Of a stretch of DNA of 64,000 nt, positions 61,663-64,000 are shown piece after piece. Under the pieces are notes generated by a model. The model did no database searches, was not told where the DNA came from, and saw nothing but the letters and a program-made list of their open reading frames with translations. This DNA comes from Neisseria lactamica. Its GTDB lineage: Bacteria > Pseudomonadota > Gammaproteobacteria > Burkholderiales > Neisseriaceae. Where the stretch lies: contig NZ_LR590477.1 of NCBI RefSeq assembly GCF_901482445.1, positions 620,001-684,000 of the forward strand. Direction: 5' to 3'. The translations under genes and the position numbers were made by a program. The stretch's first letter is position 1. Every line of letters starts with the position of its first letter.

Positions 61663-63825
61663 ATGCAACAAAAAATCCGTTTCCAAATCGAAGGCATGAC
61701 CTGTCAGGCCTGCGCTTCGCGTATTGAAAAAGTGTTGAACAAAAAAGATTTTGTCGAATCGGCGGGAGTGAACTTCGCCAGCGAGGAAGCGCAGGTTACG
61801 TTTGACGACAGCAAAACGTCGGTAGCTGACATTGCCAAAATCATTGAGAAAACCGGTTACGGCGCGAAGGAAAAAACGGAAGATACATTGCCGCAAGCTG
61901 AAGCAGAACACCATATCGGCTGGAGATTGTGGCTTTTGTTTGCCATCAATATCCCCTTTCTTATCGGTATGGCGGGGATGATGATTGGCAGATACGATTG
62001 GATGATTCCGCCTGTATGGCAGTTTGTACTGGCAAGCATAGTGCAGCTTTGGCTGGCAGTACCGTTTTACAAAAGCGCGTGGGCGAGCATTAAGGGCGGG
62101 CTGGCGAATATGGACGTGCTGGTTACCATCGGCACGGTGTCGATTTACCTGTATTCCGTTTATATGCTGTTTTTCAGCCCGCACGCGGCGCACGGTATGG
62201 CGCATGTGTATTTTGAAGTGGGCGTGATGGTGATCGGTTTTGTGTCACTGGGTAAATTTTTGGAACACCGCACCAAAAAATCCAGCCTGAACAGCTTGGG
62301 TTTGCTGCTCAAACTCACACCAACCCAAGTCAACGTGCAACGCGATGGCGAATGGAAACAAGTGCCCATCGACCAAGTGCAAATCGGCGACCTTATCCGC
62401 GCCAACCACGGCGAACGCATTGCCGCCGACGGCATTATCGAAAGCGGCAGCGGTTGGGCGGACGAGAGCCATCTTACCGGCGAATCCAACCCCGAAGAGA
62501 AAAAGGCGGGCGGCAAAGTGTTGGCGGGCGCGCTGATGACCGAAGGCAGCGTGGTGTACCGTGCCACCCAGCTCGGCAGCCAAACCCTGCTCGGCGACAT
62601 GATGAACGCGCTCTCCGAAGCGCAAGGCAGCAAAGCACCGATTGCGCGCGTGGCCGATAAAGCGGCGGCGGTGTTTGTGCCGACTGTCGTGGGCATTGCG
62701 CTGTTGACCTTTATTGCCACTTGGCTGATTAAAGGCGATTGGACGCTCGCATTGATGCACGCCGTTGCCGTTTTGGTGATTGCCTGCCCGTGCGCGCTGG
62801 GTCTGGCAACCCCTGCCGCGATTATGGTCGGTATGGGCAAAGCGGTTAAACACGGTATTTGGTTTAAAGATGCGGCGGCAATGGAGGAAGCCGCCCACGT
62901 CGATGCCGTCGTGTTGGACAAAACCGGTACGCTGACCGAAGGCAGGCCGCAGGTTGCCGCCGTTTATTGCGTTCCCGACAGCGGCTTTGACGAAGACGCT
63001 TTGTACCGCATCGCCGCCGTCGTCGAACAAAACGCCGCCCACCCGCTCGCCCGAGCCATCGTCTCCGCCGCCCAAGCGCGCGGTTTGGACATTCCTGCCG
63101 CACAAAACGCTCAAACCGTTGTCGGCGCAGGCATTACCGCCGAAGTGGAAGGCGTGGGTTTGGTGAAAGCGGGCAAACTTGATTTTGCCGAATTGACCTT
63201 GCCGAAGTTTTCAGACGGCGTTTGGGACGTTGCAAGTATTGTTGCAGTCTCAGTTGACAATAAACCTATCGGCGCATTCGCACTTGCCGACGCATTGAAA
63301 GCCGATACCGCCGAAGCCATAGGCCGTCTGAAAAAACACAATATCGATGTCTATATGATGAGCGGCGATAACCAAGGCACGGTCGAGTACGTCGCCAAAC
63401 AACTGGGCATCGCACACGCCTTCGGCAACATGAGTCCGCGCGACAAAGCCGTCGAAGTACAGAAACTCAAAGCCGCCGGTAAAACCGTGGCGATGGTCGG
63501 CGACGGCATCAACGACGCGCCTGCGCTCGCCGCCGCCAACGTCAGCTTTGCGATGAAAGGCGGCGCGGACGTTGCCGAACACACCGCGTCCGCCACGCTG
63601 ATGCAGCATTCGGTCAACCAACTCGCCGATGCGCTGTCGGTATCGCGGGCGACTTTGAAAAATATCAAGCAAAACCTGTTTTTCGCCTTCTTCTACAATA
63701 TTTTGGGCATTCCGCTTGCCGCGCTCGGTTTTTTAAACCCTGTTATCGCAGGCGCAGCAATGGCGGCAAGCTCGGTTTCGGTATTGGGTAATGCCTTGCG
63801 CCTGAAACGGGTAAAAATCGATTGA
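61663..63825 (+). CDS. copA: Copper-exporting P1B-type ATPase CopA
   Basis: A 720-residue Cu(I) exporter. One N-terminal HMA domain (GMTCQACASR, Cys14 and Cys17) is followed by eight membrane helices, the actuator TGES loop (HLTGESNPEEKK), the transmembrane CPC site Cys375-Pro-Cys377, phosphorylated Asp419 (DKTGTLTEG) and the GDGINDAPALAAANV hinge. The final helix carries the conserved MAASSVSVLGNALRL. ATG 61663 is preceded by AGGAA; the frame is open further upstream through the intergenic region. Controlled with trxB by NmlR according to published work on the genus. Confidence 0.95.
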   Translation: MQQKIRFQIEGMTCQACASRIEKVLNKKDFVESAGVNFASEEAQVTFDDSKTSVADIAKIIEKTGYGAKEKTEDTLPQAEAEHHIGWRLWLLFAINIPFLIGMAGMMIGRYDWMIPPVWQFVLASIVQLWLAVPFYKSAWASIKGGLANMDVLVTIGTVSIYLYSVYMLFFSPHAAHGMAHVYFEVGVMVIGFVSLGKFLEHRTKKSSLNSLGLLLKLTPTQVNVQRDGEWKQVPIDQVQIGDLIRANHGERIAADGIIESGSGWADESHLTGESNPEEKKAGGKVLAGALMTEGSVVYRATQLGSQTLLGDMMNALSEAQGSKAPIARVADKAAAVFVPTVVGIALLTFIATWLIKGDWTLALMHAVAVLVIACPCALGLATPAAIMVGMGKAVKHGIWFKDAAAMEEAAHVDAVVLDKTGTLTEGRPQVAAVYCVPDSGFDEDALYRIAAVVEQNAAHPLARAIVSAAQARGLDIPAAQNAQTVVGAGITAEVEGVGLVKAGKLDFAELTLPKFSDGVWDVASIVAVSVDNKPIGAFALADALKADTAEAIGRLKKHNIDVYMMSGDNQGTVEYVAKQLGIAHAFGNMSPRDKAVEVQKLKAAGKTVAMVGDGINDAPALAAANVSFAMKGGADVAEHTASATLMQHSVNQLADALSVSRATLKNIKQNLFFAFFYNILGIPLAALGFLNPVIAGAAMAASSVSVLGNALRLKRVKID

Positions 63826-63904
63826 CCGCATATAACTCGCCCGACAGCTTTTCCGAACGGATAAGGCTGCCGCCGCCGATATGCCGTCTGAAGCCGTTTT
63901 TCAA

Positions 63905-64000
63905 ATGATTGATATGAATACAGAAAACCGTTCTTTGGAACAATTCGACATCCCGCTCTTCCTCAAAAACCTGCCCAAGCTGCCGGGCGTGTACCGTTTT
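63905..64000 (+). CDS. uvrC: Excinuclease ABC subunit UvrC, N-terminal fragment
   Basis: The window ends 32 codons into this gene. The visible PLFLKNLPKLPGVYRF is the beginning of the GIY-YIG endonuclease domain that makes the 3' incision in nucleotide excision repair. Start is ATG 63905 or 63914 (MNTENRS); neither has a strong ribosome site. A DUS lies just upstream (about 63882-63893). Confidence 0.8.
   Translation, partial: MIDMNTENRSLEQFDIPLFLKNLPKLPGVYRF

Noticed and set aside
1..64000. CRISPR arrays, prophage, insertion sequences, rRNA operons
   Set aside because: No direct-repeat array, transposase, integrase or rRNA signature seen on either strand.

Overview
The window is chromosomal DNA of a Neisseria species, most likely the meningitidis/gonorrhoeae/lactamica group. 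Direct evidence is the DNA uptake sequence ATGCCGTCTGAA, repeated throughout and very often as an inverted pair acting as a terminator, and three Correia repeat enclosed elements (CREE; 106, 155 and 156 bp). The core genes look neisserial: the PacA/PacB/Ape1 peptidoglycan O-acetylation operon, PilW, NlaA-Fpg and NmlR-AdhC. The open adhC argues somewhat for a meningococcus or commensal rather than a gonococcus, where adhC is reported (from memory) to be disrupted.

Layout. 1-6037: the end of a UvrD-type helicase, an HMA metallochaperone, an MFS exporter and pacA-pacB-ape1. 6242-15099: an acyl-CoA synthetase, a BCCT transporter, the 'gcr' membrane protein, the lipoprotein transglycosylase MltB, and an acyl-CoA dehydrogenase broken by a one-base frameshift. 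15100-17715: an AT-rich, DUS-free accessory island with a three-gene RiPP operon (precursor peptide, radical SAM/SPASM maturase, 2OG-Fe(II) oxygenase) and a decayed ORF. 17716-25225: mfd, a DUF2004 gene, panD, kdsA, a DUF4149 gene, eno and ftsB. 25265-30273: class I ribonucleotide reductase with its ferredoxin; an Abi-type HEPN gene is lodged between nrdA and nrdB. 30800-38598: a small secreted protein, nlaA, fpg, a methyltransferase, mltD, rsuA, a candidate sRNA and an SNF transporter. 38843-44517: cmk-rpsA-ihfB and then, beyond a CREE, the DUS-free nmlR/adhC-fghA formaldehyde and thiol-stress module. 45045-56733: zapE, ndk, rlmN, pilW, ispG, clpP, tig, ftsK, uraA and a DUF4189 protein. 57297-64000: pssA, a TSUP exporter, rpsF-priB-rpsR-rplI, the divergent trxB/copA pair and the start of uvrC.

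How the genes connect. Peptidoglycan modification (PacA, PacB, Ape1) and cleavage (MltB, MltD) are both present; O-acetylation controls where lytic transglycosylases can act. NmlR, adhC, trxB and copA are members of one published thiol/formaldehyde/copper stress regulon, and a perfect 20-bp operator lies in the adhC promoter. The most unusual content is the RiPP operon. Its 49-residue precursor ends in three consecutive aromatic-Asp/Asn-Arg triplets, as expected for a three-residue cyclophane ('triceptide'), and a (TA)14 tract separates its putative -35 and -10 boxes, which suggests phase-variable expression. The second accessory site is the nrdA-nrdB junction, which carries a HEPN/Abi gene, a DUS in the dialect of a different Neisseria lineage, and a candidate small RNA.
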